A stretch of 22,692 nucleotides of DNA, from the NCBI GenBank assembly GCA_041482015.1, contig JBGPCZ010000096.1, forward strand, positions 1 to 22,692, in the 5' to 3' direction. This document shows, one piece after another, positions 6,637 to 14,072 of this stretch. The stretch is from JACQFK01 sp041482015. GTDB lineage: Bacteria; Planctomycetota; MHYJ01; JACPRB01. The stretch's first letter is position 1. Each line of letters opens with the position of its first letter. Position numbers and translations under genes: made by a program. Below the pieces are notes generated by a model. That model worked only from the letters and a program-made list of their open reading frames with translations. It was not told where the DNA came from and ran no database searches.

Positions 6637-9417
6637 ATGTCCACCTGGACGCTCGCGCATCCGTCGCTCCTCCTCGCCGCGCCCGTCGCGATCCTCGCGG
6701 TGGCCGCCGCGGTGCGCCGGACCGTCTCGCCCCTCCCCCGCTGGAGACGCCTCCTCTCGGCCCTCGTCCGGTCGGCGGCGGTCCTCCTCCTGGCGTTCTC
6801 GATGGTCGGCCCCTCGGTGACCCGGCGGCAGGAGCAGCCGTGCCTCACCGTGTTCCTCGCCGACGTCTCGGAGAGCGTCCCCCGCGACGCGTGGCGGACC
6901 GCGATCCCGGAGCTCCGGCGCGCGTGGGACCGCGAGATCGCCGCCGGCAACCGCTGCGCCCTCGTCGCCTTCGCCGGCCGCACCGACGTGCTCGTGCCGC
7001 CGGGCAACCGCCCGCTCGAGGCCGACCTGGCGCGGCTTTCGCACCGCGTGGAATCCGAGAGGCTCGCGGCCGCGGGCGATTCGTCGCCGGCGCTCAAGTC
7101 ATGGACCGACCGGGTCGGCACGGGAACGACGGACTTCCCCGGCGCCCTCGCGGCGTCGCGGGCCCTGTTCACGGAGGGCTCGACCGGCCGCATCGTCCTC
7201 GTCACCGACGGCCGGACCGCCCTCGTGCCGGCGCGCGAGATCGAGCTTCCGCCCGCGACGACCCTCGTGCGCCTGGAGAGCGCCCCCCGCCAGGACGTCG
7301 CGGTCGTCGACGTCGCGGCCCCGACGGCCGTTCGCGCGGGCGAACCCTTTGACGTGCGCGTGACGATCCACACGACCGCCCCCGGCGGCGTGACCCTCCG
7401 GCTCTCGGTGAGCGACACGCCGGAGATGGAGCAGGCGTTCACCGCCCCGTCCGCGGGGCGCCACCTCGTCCTCCTCAAGAACGTCCAGCAGAAACGCTCG
7501 TTCACTCCGGGGCTCCAGTGGCTGAAGGTGCTCGCCCAGGCACCCGACGACGCCGACCCGCGGAACAACCTGGGCACCGCCGCGGTGACGGTCGCGGGAA
7601 AACCGCGCGTGCTCCTCGTCGAGGGGACGGCGGGCGAGGCCGAGCCGCTGGCCCGGATGCTCCAGGCGCAGGACATCGATCTCGTCCGCGAACCCTCGGC
7701 GCGGATCGGGGACCGCGCGTCTTTTGAGGAGTTCGTGGCGGTAGTCCTCGCGGGAGTCCCGCGCGAATCGTTCGGTCCCGACGTGCTGGCAACGCTCTCG
7801 CAGTACGTCTCGAGCACCGGGGGCGGCCTCTTTGTCGTCGGCTCCGCGTCGCTCAAGGGCGACCGCGGCTACGCGCGATCGGAGTTCGAGAAGAAGCTCC
7901 TCCCCGTCGCCTTCATGGAGGCCCCGGCGCCCGTCGCCGGCCTCCCGAAGCCCGACCCGGAGGTGAAGCCCGACCCGACCCGTCCGCCTCCCGCGCCCGA
8001 TCCCAACGCGGGAGTCGCGCACCAGGTGGTGTCGCCGACCCTGGCAGTCCTCTTCATCGTGGACAAATCGGGGAGCATGGCCGGGGACGCGATCGACATC
8101 GTGAAGAAGGCCTGCATCGGCTCCGCGCGGAACCTCACGGCGAAGGACTACATCGGGGTGCTCGCGTTCGACGTGAAGCCCAAGTGGATCCTCCCGTTCA
8201 CCGAGGGCGATCGCCTGAACTTCATCGAGCAGAGCGTGGCGCGGCTGTACGCCGACGGCGGTACGAACATCCATCCCGCGATGCTGGAGGCCCTCCGCGC
8301 CTTCCGCAACGATTCGCGCGCGAAGCAGTCCGCCGTCAAGCACGCCATCCTCCTCTCCGACGGCGACACGGGCCCCGCCGACTTCCAGGCGGTCACCCTC
8401 AAGATGGCCGAGGAGGGGATCACGGTGAGCGCGGTCTGCATCGGATGCGGCTCCGACAAGTTCGACGCGCCCCTCATGAGCCGGATCGCCGACTGGGGGC
8501 AGGGACGGTTCATCTTCACCGAGAGCCTCCAGCACGTCCCCAGGATCTTCGCGCAGGAGACGCGTCGGGTGATGGAGAAGGTGCCGCGCGACGTCAAGGC
8601 GCCGCCGGTCGCCCCGCCGTCCCGGCCGCCGACCCCCGCTCCGTCACCGTCGCCCCCGCCCGCGGGGAACGATGCCGTCCCGATCCCCGTCGTCGTGCGC
8701 GACCCGCACGAGGTCCTGCAGCGGATCGCCGTCAACGCGCTCCCGGCGCTCAAGGGAATCCTGCCCGCTTCGACCCGTGCGGGAGCCGTGGAGGTCCCGC
8801 TGGCCACCCCGGACGGGAAGCCGGTGCTCGCACTGTGGCGGGTCGGGCTGGGCAAGGTGGCCGTGTGGACGTCCGATCTTTCGGGCACGTGGAGCGCGGA
8901 CTGGGTGGCGTGGAAGGATTCCGGAAAGCTTTTCGCCCAGCTGGTGCGCCACGTGTACAGCGCCTCGCCCGACGCCGAGCTCGCCGGGCGCGTCTCGGTG
9001 CGGACGCGCGGGACAGAGGCGCTCGTCCGGATCGAGCCGGGGCGCGAGGGCGAGCGGCTCTCGGTCCGCGAGGCGGGGACGTCTCGCGAGTTCCCGCTGA
9101 CGCGCGAGGCGGACGGTCGCTGGACGGTGCGCGTCCCCCTGGAGCGCGCCGAGCCGAGCCGCCTCCTTCTGGACCGGGGCGACGGCAAGCAGCTGGTCTT
9201 CGGCGCGATGCGGGCCTACGAGGGCGAGTATCTCCCCGCCGACGACGAGCATGACCTCTTCGCCCAGACCGCGCCCGTCGCCTGGAAGGACCTCGGCGAG
9301 AAGCTGGGCGTGCCGCGGACCTCCACGGACCACAAGGAGGACGTCGCCCTCTGGGCGATCCTCGCGGTGCTCCTCCTGCTGCCGCTCGACGTCGCGCTCC
9401 GGCGCCTCGCGGCCTGA
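6637..9417 (+). CDS. Membrane protein with two VWA domains and a class I amidotransferase-like core
   Basis: A 926-residue protein with two N-terminal membrane helices (about 8-28 and 38-58) and one C-terminal helix (about 904-925), the topology of Bat-type proteins. The first VWA domain has a metal site DVSES (76-80), Thr164 or Thr165 and Asp191 in LVTDG. A Rossmann-like segment at about 322-430 (PRVLLVEG ... VVLAGVPRESFG ... GGGLFVVGS) resembles the glutamine-amidotransferase-like domain of planctomycete VWA proteins, without an evident catalytic Cys. The second VWA domain (about 466-650) has a full MIDAS: DKSGS from Asp476, GGTNI and LSDGD. Proline-rich linkers flank it (about 434-458 and 654-678). 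The last part before the final helix is beta-rich. VWA domains bind proteins through Mg2+, so a role in surface assembly or protein complexes is plausible; the exact job is unknown. Confidence 0.85.
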   Translation: MSTWTLAHPSLLLAAPVAILAVAAAVRRTVSPLPRWRRLLSALVRSAAVLLLAFSMVGPSVTRRQEQPCLTVFLADVSESVPRDAWRTAIPELRRAWDREIAAGNRCALVAFAGRTDVLVPPGNRPLEADLARLSHRVESERLAAAGDSSPALKSWTDRVGTGTTDFPGALAASRALFTEGSTGRIVLVTDGRTALVPAREIELPPATTLVRLESAPRQDVAVVDVAAPTAVRAGEPFDVRVTIHTTAPGGVTLRLSVSDTPEMEQAFTAPSAGRHLVLLKNVQQKRSFTPGLQWLKVLAQAPDDADPRNNLGTAAVTVAGKPRVLLVEGTAGEAEPLARMLQAQDIDLVREPSARIGDRASFEEFVAVVLAGVPRESFGPDVLATLSQYVSSTGGGLFVVGSASLKGDRGYARSEFEKKLLPVAFMEAPAPVAGLPKPDPEVKPDPTRPPPAPDPNAGVAHQVVSPTLAVLFIVDKSGSMAGDAIDIVKKACIGSARNLTAKDYIGVLAFDVKPKWILPFTEGDRLNFIEQSVARLYADGGTNIHPAMLEALRAFRNDSRAKQSAVKHAILLSDGDTGPADFQAVTLKMAEEGITVSAVCIGCGSDKFDAPLMSRIADWGQGRFIFTESLQHVPRIFAQETRRVMEKVPRDVKAPPVAPPSRPPTPAPSPSPPPAGNDAVPIPVVVRDPHEVLQRIAVNALPALKGILPASTRAGAVEVPLATPDGKPVLALWRVGLGKVAVWTSDLSGTWSADWVAWKDSGKLFAQLVRHVYSASPDAELAGRVSVRTRGTEALVRIEPGREGERLSVREAGTSREFPLTREADGRWTVRVPLERAEPSRLLLDRGDGKQLVFGAMRAYEGEYLPADDEHDLFAQTAPVAWKDLGEKLGVPRTSTDHKEDVALWAILAVLLLLPLDVALRRLAA

Positions 9418-9485
9418 GGACGCGCGAAACGGACCTTCCTTTGGATGCGTCCCCTGTAATGTAATCAGGCCCTTACGAACGTGAT

Positions 9486-9493
9486 GGGAGGAG
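9486..9493 (+). promoter_or_regulatory. Strong Shine-Dalgarno of the DUF4177-like gene
   Basis: GGGAGGAG lies 5 nt before the ATG at 9499 and decides that start over the in-frame upstream codons at 9481-9484, which lie before or within it. Confidence 0.75.
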
Positions 9494-9498
9494 TGATC

Positions 9499-9714
9499 AT
9501 GTTTGATCATCGAGTCGAGTTCATCAGCATGGTGCAGTCGGCGTCGCTGCAGTCCGCGGCGAAACTGTCCACCTCCGCCTTCGACAAGGTCCAGGAGACG
9601 GTGCAGAAGATCGGAGCCGAGGGATGGGAATTGGTCTCCCTGGCGCCCATGACGACGACGGCCGGCTCCCAGGCCACGCACGTCGTGGCGGCCTTCAAGC
9701 GTCCCAAGGGATAG
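9499..9714 (+). CDS. Small DUF4177-like protein
   Basis: A 71-residue protein without signal peptide or membrane segment. The central GAEGWELVSLAP and the ending VAAFKRPKG match the pattern of DUF4177-type proteins (an NxLGxxGWELV core and a terminal FKRP-like strand), small proteins of unknown function. The start is set by the GGGAGGAG site. It lies 81 bp after the two-VWA gene; I see no convincing promoter in that gap, though TGTAAT occurs twice at 9455-9465. It is followed by a small inverted repeat and then the convergent dipeptidase gene. Confidence 0.75.
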   Translation: MFDHRVEFISMVQSASLQSAAKLSTSAFDKVQETVQKIGAEGWELVSLAPMTTTAGSQATHVVAAFKRPKG

Positions 9715-9736
9715 CCGGGAGGCTTCAGGGCCGGCT
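9713..9736. terminator. Short inverted repeat between convergent genes
   Basis: AGCCGG (9713-9718) and CCGGCT (9731-9736) form a 6-bp GC stem with a 12-nt loop in the 29-bp gap between the DUF4177-like stop and the dipeptidase stop. The position suits a bidirectional terminator, but there is no T-run on either strand, so intrinsic termination is doubtful. Confidence 0.3.
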
Positions 9737-9743
9737 GACGTCG

Positions 9744-10883
9744 CTATCCGCCGAGCCGGCGGTCGATCGAGCGCTCCATGACGCGCAGGAAGTTTTCGCC
9801 GAGGATTTTCCGCACGTCCGGCTCGGAAAACCCGCGCTCGAGAAGCCGGCGGGTCACGTTGGGCAGCTGCGAGCAGTCGTCCACGCCCTCGGGAAGCGAC
9901 GTGACGCCGTCGAAGTCGGAGCCCAGGCCGACGGAGTCGATGCCCGCGATGCGGGCGATGTGCTCAATGTGATCGACGACCAGGTCCAGGGGCGGCCGGG
10001 TCATCGCCCCCTCTGACGCCCCGTACCGGCGGCCGATCTCCTTCAACGCGCCATCCATGGCGCGCGGATCGTCCTTCAGGCGTTCGCGGACGCGATCCCG
10101 CTCCGCATCGTCGGCCTCGTCGGCGGACCGCTTCCGATCGTAGAAGCGCTGGCTCAGGAAGCCGGAGTAGAAGTTCACGCCGACCACGCCGCCGTTCTTC
10201 GCCAACGCACGCAGCTGGTCGTCGCGAAGGTTGCGTACGTGGTCGCACAGGGCGCGGGCGCAGGAATGCGAGCAGATGACCGGCGTGTCGGCGACGGCGA
10301 TCGCGTCGTAGAACGTGTTCTCCGAGACGTGCGACAGGTCGACCAGGATGCCCAGCCGGTTCATCTCGCGCACCACCTGGCGACCGAAGTCCGTCAGGCC
10401 CTTCACCTTCCCCGGGTCGCGAGCCGCCTCCGCCCAGGAGAGCGAATTGTTCCAGGTCAGCGTCATGTACCGCACGCCGAGCTCGGCGAACGAGCGGAGG
10501 AGCCCGAGGTCGTCCTGGATCGCGTGGCCGCCCTCGATGCAGAGGATCCCGCAGACCTTTCCGGCGGCGACGGCGCGACGGACGTCGGCGGCGCCGCGGG
10601 CGAGCGCGATCCGGTCCGGGTACTTCGCGATCCACTGCTTGACCGCGTCGATCATCCGCAGCGCGCGCGTGGCCGATTCCTTCCGGTCGACGTACTTGGG
10701 CTCGACCCAGCAGGACATGAATTGCGCGTCCAGGCCGCCGCGGACCATTCGGGGAAGATCGAGATGGCCCTTCCCCGTCTCCGTCCCCAGGTCCTCGCCG
10801 TCGTCCAGGGACCGGCCGATGGTGTCGGCGTGGCCGTCGACGACGATCGCCTCGCGGTGGAGTTCCAGCGCGCGGTCCGTCAC
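9744..10883 (-). CDS. Peptidase family M19 (renal dipeptidase-like)
   Basis: A 379-residue zinc dipeptidase of the membrane/renal dipeptidase family, which cleaves dipeptides, including some with a D-residue. All metal-site motifs are present: DGHADT (His18, Asp20), bridging Glu117 in CIEGGH, LVDLSHVS (His185), CSHS (His206) and GLGSDFDG (Asp323). There is no signal peptide, so it is probably cytoplasmic despite the family name. The start is a GTG at 10883 that overlaps the stop of the WecA-like gene as GTGA, indicating coupling. Being last in a surface-glycan operon, it could process peptide-linked material, but that is only suggested by position. Confidence 0.93.
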   Translation of the reverse strand: MTDRALELHREAIVVDGHADTIGRSLDDGEDLGTETGKGHLDLPRMVRGGLDAQFMSCWVEPKYVDRKESATRALRMIDAVKQWIAKYPDRIALARGAADVRRAVAAGKVCGILCIEGGHAIQDDLGLLRSFAELGVRYMTLTWNNSLSWAEAARDPGKVKGLTDFGRQVVREMNRLGILVDLSHVSENTFYDAIAVADTPVICSHSCARALCDHVRNLRDDQLRALAKNGGVVGVNFYSGFLSQRFYDRKRSADEADDAERDRVRERLKDDPRAMDGALKEIGRRYGASEGAMTRPPLDLVVDHIEHIARIAGIDSVGLGSDFDGVTSLPEGVDDCSQLPNVTRRLLERGFSEPDVRKILGENFLRVMERSIDRRLGG

Positions 10884-11995
10884 GGAGTCACCGCCGGTTT
10901 TGGCTCACGCTCCGCCGGTTCGGACGCCGCGAGCTGGTGCGGGTACACCTTCGCCCGGTCCAGCACGACGCCGAGCGCGGTCAGCGCGACGAGGGCCGCC
11001 GCCGTCACCGGAAGGTACACGGCGCGGCCCACCTCCGGACGCAAGACGATGATGCCCACCGTCCCGCTGAGCATCCCGAAAAGGTAGAGCATGAGAACCG
11101 CCTCGCGCTTCGAGAGCCCGAGCGCCACGAGGCGGTGCGACAGGTGGTCGCGTCCGCAGTAGACGATCGCCTCGATGGGCCCTTTGACCACGCCCTGCCG
11201 GATCCGCAGGAGCGTGGAGAGCGTGATGTCATAAAGGGGGACGCACAGGATCGCGCAGGGCACGATGACGGCCTTGAAGGGGTCGCTGCGGGACCAGCCC
11301 GTCTGGACGGTGAGCGCGGCCAGGAGGAATCCGAGGACGAGCGAGCCGTTGTCGCCGAGGAAGATCCGGCCGGGGCTGAAGAAGTTGTACCGCAGGAACC
11401 CGAGGCACGCCCCGACGAGCGCGATCGCCACGTAGGTCACGTGCGGCTGGCCCCACGGCGCGGTGTACCACGCGACGTAGAAGACCCAGAAAGCCGCGAT
11501 CGCCGCGATGCCGCCCGCGGCGCCGTCCATGTTGTCGATCGAGTTCATCGCGCTGGAGACCCCCGCGATCCAGAAGAGCGTCAACGCGAGGTCGAGCCCC
11601 CAGATCCCCGAGAGCGAGATGCGGACCCCGAAGTGCGCGAGGAGGAGCGTCACGAGGAGAAGAATTCCCAGCTTGCCCACGGCCCAGACGGGGCGGATGC
11701 CGTCGATCACTCCGAGCGCGAGCACCGCGAGCCCGCCGCCCAGGATGGCGAAGACGTCCTGGTGGTCGGCGTAGTTCGGGAAGCGCAGGATGGAGAAGAT
11801 CGTCCCCGAGAACGCGGCGAAGATCGCGACGCCGCCCAGGAGCGCCGTCGGCTCCCCGTGGGTCTTGTACGTGTGGGGCCGGTCGAGCGCGCCGACGCGA
11901 TGAGAGAGGCGGATCACCAGGGGCGTGACGAGGTCGGCGACCCACCACGCCAGGATGAACATCCAGAACTGCGGGTAGTTAAGCTGCGCGATCAC
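10880..11995 (-). CDS. WecA/MraY-like polyprenyl-phosphate sugar-1-phosphate transferase
   Basis: A 371-residue polytopic membrane protein of glycosyltransferase family 4, which loads a sugar-1-phosphate from a UDP-sugar onto undecaprenyl phosphate, the first step of lipid-linked glycan assembly. The visible motifs are NSIDNMDGAAGG (151-162), FLGDNGSLVLGF (212-223, Asp215) and GRDHLSHRLV, the cytoplasmic His loop. About ten hydrophobic segments fit the family. One oddity: the first acidic motif, normally Asp-Asp, reads GVIDGI (Asp98-Gly99). It overlaps the WbqC-like gene by 17 bp and the dipeptidase by 4 bp. Other family members (TagO, MraY, Rgp) are possible; the DNMDG form and HLSHRL favour a WecA-type enzyme for surface glycan rather than peptidoglycan. 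Substrate not determined. Confidence 0.88.
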   Translation of the reverse strand: MIAQLNYPQFWMFILAWWVADLVTPLVIRLSHRVGALDRPHTYKTHGEPTALLGGVAIFAAFSGTIFSILRFPNYADHQDVFAILGGGLAVLALGVIDGIRPVWAVGKLGILLLVTLLLAHFGVRISLSGIWGLDLALTLFWIAGVSSAMNSIDNMDGAAGGIAAIAAFWVFYVAWYTAPWGQPHVTYVAIALVGACLGFLRYNFFSPGRIFLGDNGSLVLGFLLAALTVQTGWSRSDPFKAVIVPCAILCVPLYDITLSTLLRIRQGVVKGPIEAIVYCGRDHLSHRLVALGLSKREAVLMLYLFGMLSGTVGIIVLRPEVGRAVYLPVTAAALVALTALGVVLDRAKVYPHQLAASEPAEREPKPAVTP

Positions 11996-12689
11996 CCAGC
12001 AGCACCCTGCGGCTCTCGGGCCCGCAATTGAACAGGAGGTCGATCACGGAAAGGTCGGGGACGAACGGGCCGGGCCAGCATTGCGGGTAGACGGGGCCGG
12101 CGAACTCCTGGAAGAGGAGCCGGACGCCCTGCCGCTCGAACTCCCCCGCGTCCAGGTAGTCGCGGCCGTGGACGCCCGAGAGGTACGCATCCGCCCCCGT
12201 GGCCCGGCACATCGCGAGGACGAGGCCGGTGGACTCCCCCGCGATGCCGAGCGACGACGTGCGCTCGATCGCCCGGGGGATTCCAAGGAGGCGCAGGAGG
12301 AGTTCGATGAACGCGCAGGTGAGCTCGCAGAAGCCCGGCCACGGCCGCTCGTAGAGCGCGCGGAACTCGTCTGCATACTCTTTGAAGAAGCGCGCTCGGC
12401 GGTAGTTCCACTCGATCGACCGCCAGTGCTTGCGGGCCCACGGCACGGCGGGATCGAGCGCGGCCTCCGAGACCTTCTGGGTGTATCGCCCCTTGGTCAG
12501 CACGGGCACCGAGAGCCAGTCCCATCCCCGCGGCGACCCGGTGCGGATCCGGTTCCGGTGCATCCACCCAAACGTGCCGCGCTTGACGAACTGGACGTTG
12601 TCCACGACGAGGAAGCGGTCCGCGGCGGCGATCTTGTGGAAGAGCCCGGCATAAGGCAGGTAATTGGGCTGGTGGCCCGTCAGGATCAT
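11979..12689 (-). CDS. WbqC-like family protein
   Basis: A 236-residue soluble protein beginning MILTGHQPNYLPYAGLFHKI, then FLVVDNVQFVKRG and HRNRIRT: the typical WbqC-family opening. WbqC proteins occur in O-antigen and capsule clusters and have been linked to transfer of unusual groups to sugars; the biochemical role is poorly defined. Later landmarks are a conserved ARKHWRSIEWNYRRARFF stretch and SGVHGRDYLD. It is the first gene of the minus-strand operon with the WecA-like transferase (17-bp overlap) and the dipeptidase, and faces the UDP-glucuronate decarboxylase gene across a 93-bp divergent promoter region. The Shine-Dalgarno is weak (GGGGG about 9 nt upstream). Confidence 0.88.
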   Translation of the reverse strand: MILTGHQPNYLPYAGLFHKIAAADRFLVVDNVQFVKRGTFGWMHRNRIRTGSPRGWDWLSVPVLTKGRYTQKVSEAALDPAVPWARKHWRSIEWNYRRARFFKEYADEFRALYERPWPGFCELTCAFIELLLRLLGIPRAIERTSSLGIAGESTGLVLAMCRATGADAYLSGVHGRDYLDAGEFERQGVRLLFQEFAGPVYPQCWPGPFVPDLSVIDLLFNCGPESRRVLLGDRAA

Positions 12690-12725
12690 GCGGCGCGTTT
12701 CCCCCGGTCAATGGTTCCGACGGGA

Positions 12726-12755
12726 AGTATACCCCATGGCCCGTCGCCTTGACAA
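12726..12755 (-). promoter_or_regulatory. Promoter of the WbqC-like operon
   Basis: Minus strand: TTGTCA (12750-12755), an 18-bp spacer and TATACT (12726-12731), giving a leader of about 30 nt to the start at 12689. Its -35 box shares five base pairs with the -35 of the divergent promoter, so the two probably compete. Confidence 0.55.
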
Positions 12756-12776
12756 CCCGACCCCGCCCCCTATGAT
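12749..12776 (+). promoter_or_regulatory. Promoter of the UDP-glucuronate decarboxylase gene
   Basis: A perfect TTGACA (12749-12754), a 16-bp spacer and TATGAT (12771-12776). The ATG at 12783 follows after 6 nt, exactly where transcription should begin, so the mRNA is predicted to be leaderless. Confidence 0.65.
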
Positions 12777-12782
12777 GACCCC

Positions 12783-13712
12783 ATGCGGGTTCTGGTGACG
12801 GGGGGAGCGGGGTTCCTCGGCTCGCACCTCTGCGAGGCGCTGCTCGCGCGCGGCGAGGACGTGATCGCGATGGACAACCTCCTCACCGGCAGCGAGCGCA
12901 ATTTCGAGACGTTCCGCCGCCACCCGCGGTTCGCCTTCGTCCTCCACGACGTCACGAAGCACATCGACGTCCCGGGCGCGCTCGACGCGATCCTGCATTT
13001 CGCCTCGCCCGCGAGCCCCGCCGACTATCTCCAGTACAAGATCCAGACGCTCAAGGTGGGCTCGCTCGGGACGCACAACGCGCTGGGCCTGGCGAAGGAG
13101 AAGAAGTCCAGGTTCCTCCTCGCCTCGACGAGCGAGGTCTACGGCGACCCGCTGGTCTCGCCCCAGGCAGAGGAGTATTGGGGCAACGTGAACCCCGTCG
13201 GCCCGCGGGGCGTCTACGACGAGGCAAAGCGGTTCGCCGAGGCGATCACGATGGCGTACCACCGGACCCACGGACTCGGGACCCGGATCGTCCGCATCTT
13301 CAACACGTACGGGCCGCGGATGCGACCGAACGACGGCCGGGCGGTCTGCACGTTCATCGCCCAGGCGCTGCGCGGCGAGGACCTGACGGTCTTCGGCGAC
13401 GGCACGCAGACCCGAAGCTTCTGCTACGTGAGCGATCTCGTGGACGGCATTCTCCGTCTCCTGGACTCCGGCGCGGTCGACCCCGTCAACATCGGCAACC
13501 CCGACGAGATCACCATCCGGCAGCTGGCGGACGAAATCGTGGCGCTGACCGGGTCGCGGTCGCGGATCGTGCCGCGCCCGCTGCCGCAGGACGATCCCAA
13601 GCAGCGCCGCCCCGACATCGCGCGCGCCCGTACGCTCCTCGGCTGGGTGCCGCGCGTCGCGCGCCGGGACGGGCTCGAGAAGACCGTGGCGTACTTCCGC
13701 TCCGTCTTGTGA
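12783..13712 (+). CDS. UDP-glucuronate decarboxylase (UDP-xylose synthase)
   Basis: A 309-residue short-chain dehydrogenase/epimerase-type enzyme that converts UDP-glucuronate to UDP-xylose (or the 4-keto pentose), a precursor for surface glycans. The NAD-binding GGAGFLG (7-13) sits at the very N-terminus, which fixes the start. The family signature HFASPASPADYLQ, LASTSEVYGDPL with Glu118, WGNVNPVGPRG, catalytic Tyr145-Lys149 (YDEAK) and GDGTQTRSFCYVSDLV all point to UDP-xylose synthase rather than a generic 4-epimerase. The late Arg of QRRPDI is also in place. There is no Shine-Dalgarno: the start follows the -10 box by 6 nt. It faces the WbqC/WecA-like operon, with which it probably shares a glycan pathway. 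Confidence 0.93.
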   Translation: MRVLVTGGAGFLGSHLCEALLARGEDVIAMDNLLTGSERNFETFRRHPRFAFVLHDVTKHIDVPGALDAILHFASPASPADYLQYKIQTLKVGSLGTHNALGLAKEKKSRFLLASTSEVYGDPLVSPQAEEYWGNVNPVGPRGVYDEAKRFAEAITMAYHRTHGLGTRIVRIFNTYGPRMRPNDGRAVCTFIAQALRGEDLTVFGDGTQTRSFCYVSDLVDGILRLLDSGAVDPVNIGNPDEITIRQLADEIVALTGSRSRIVPRPLPQDDPKQRRPDIARARTLLGWVPRVARRDGLEKTVAYFRSVL

Positions 13713-13733
13713 ATTCAGCCGGACCTTTTTTGG

Positions 13734-13761
13734 TTGAACCCGCGCGGCCCCGGCCTATAAT
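13734..13761 (+). promoter_or_regulatory. Promoter of the GspE-N-like gene
   Basis: TTGAAC (13734-13739), a 16-bp spacer, TATAAT (13756-13761), then the ATG at 13771 after 9 nt. The predicted leader is about 3 nt. Confidence 0.6.
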
Positions 13762-13770
13762 GCGCGGACG

Positions 13771-14022
13771 ATGACCCGGAACCCGCCGGAAAACGGCCAT
13801 TCGATCCGCGAACCCTTCGGCCAGGTGGCGGTACGGAAGGGATTCGTCACCCAGGTCCAGGTGACGGAGGCGCTGGCGCGCCAGAAATCGATCGCGGAGG
13901 GGGGCACGGCCCACAAGCTGATCGGCATGATCATGCTCGAGATGGGCTCCCTCGGGACCACCGAGCTCATCGACGTGCTCCGGGAGTTGAACTCCCCGGT
14001 CCCGCCCCGGCCGCTCCGCTGA
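13771..14022 (+). CDS. Stand-alone GspE/MshE N-terminal-like domain protein
   Basis: An 83-residue protein whose body, FGQVAVRKGFVTQVQVTEAL followed by ARQKSIAEGGTAHKLIGMIM and LEMGSLGTTELIDVLREL, follows the pattern of the N-terminal domain of type II secretion and type IV pilus ATPases (LGelLvekGlit..qleeAL..Qk...kLGeiLve.G..s..dl...L). In larger proteins this domain mediates partner contacts and in MshEN binds cyclic-di-GMP. Here no ATPase domain follows; the gene ends in a proline-rich tail and a clear stop. It has its own predicted promoter. Regulatory or adaptor function is a guess; the domain likeness is read by eye. Confidence 0.7.
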   Translation: MTRNPPENGHSIREPFGQVAVRKGFVTQVQVTEALARQKSIAEGGTAHKLIGMIMLEMGSLGTTELIDVLRELNSPVPPRPLR

Positions 14023-14034
14023 ATCGCCCGCGGG

Positions 14035-14062
14035 TTGATTCGCCCCCGCCCTCTGCTATAAT
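14035..14062 (+). promoter_or_regulatory. Promoter of the SurA/PrsA-like lipoprotein gene
   Basis: TTGATT (14035-14040), a 16-bp spacer, TATAAT (14057-14062); the ATG at 14073 follows after 10 nt, so the leader is about 4 nt. Confidence 0.6.
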
Positions 14063-14072
14063 CGGCCGCGTC

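Noticed and set aside
5377..8535. Long minus-strand open frames opposite the NPCBM and VWA genes
   Set aside because: Antisense frames with low-complexity Arg/Gly/Glu composition; the plus-strand proteins have clear domains and motifs.
9418..9452. Inverted repeat GGACGC / GCGTCC after the VWA gene, as a terminator
   Set aside because: Six-base-pair stem with a 23-nt loop and no T-run; too weak to call.
13721..13736. T-run TTTTTT after the UDP-xylose synthase stop as an intrinsic terminator
   Set aside because: No stable stem precedes it; only ACC/GGT flank the T-run, and it overlaps the -35 of the next promoter.
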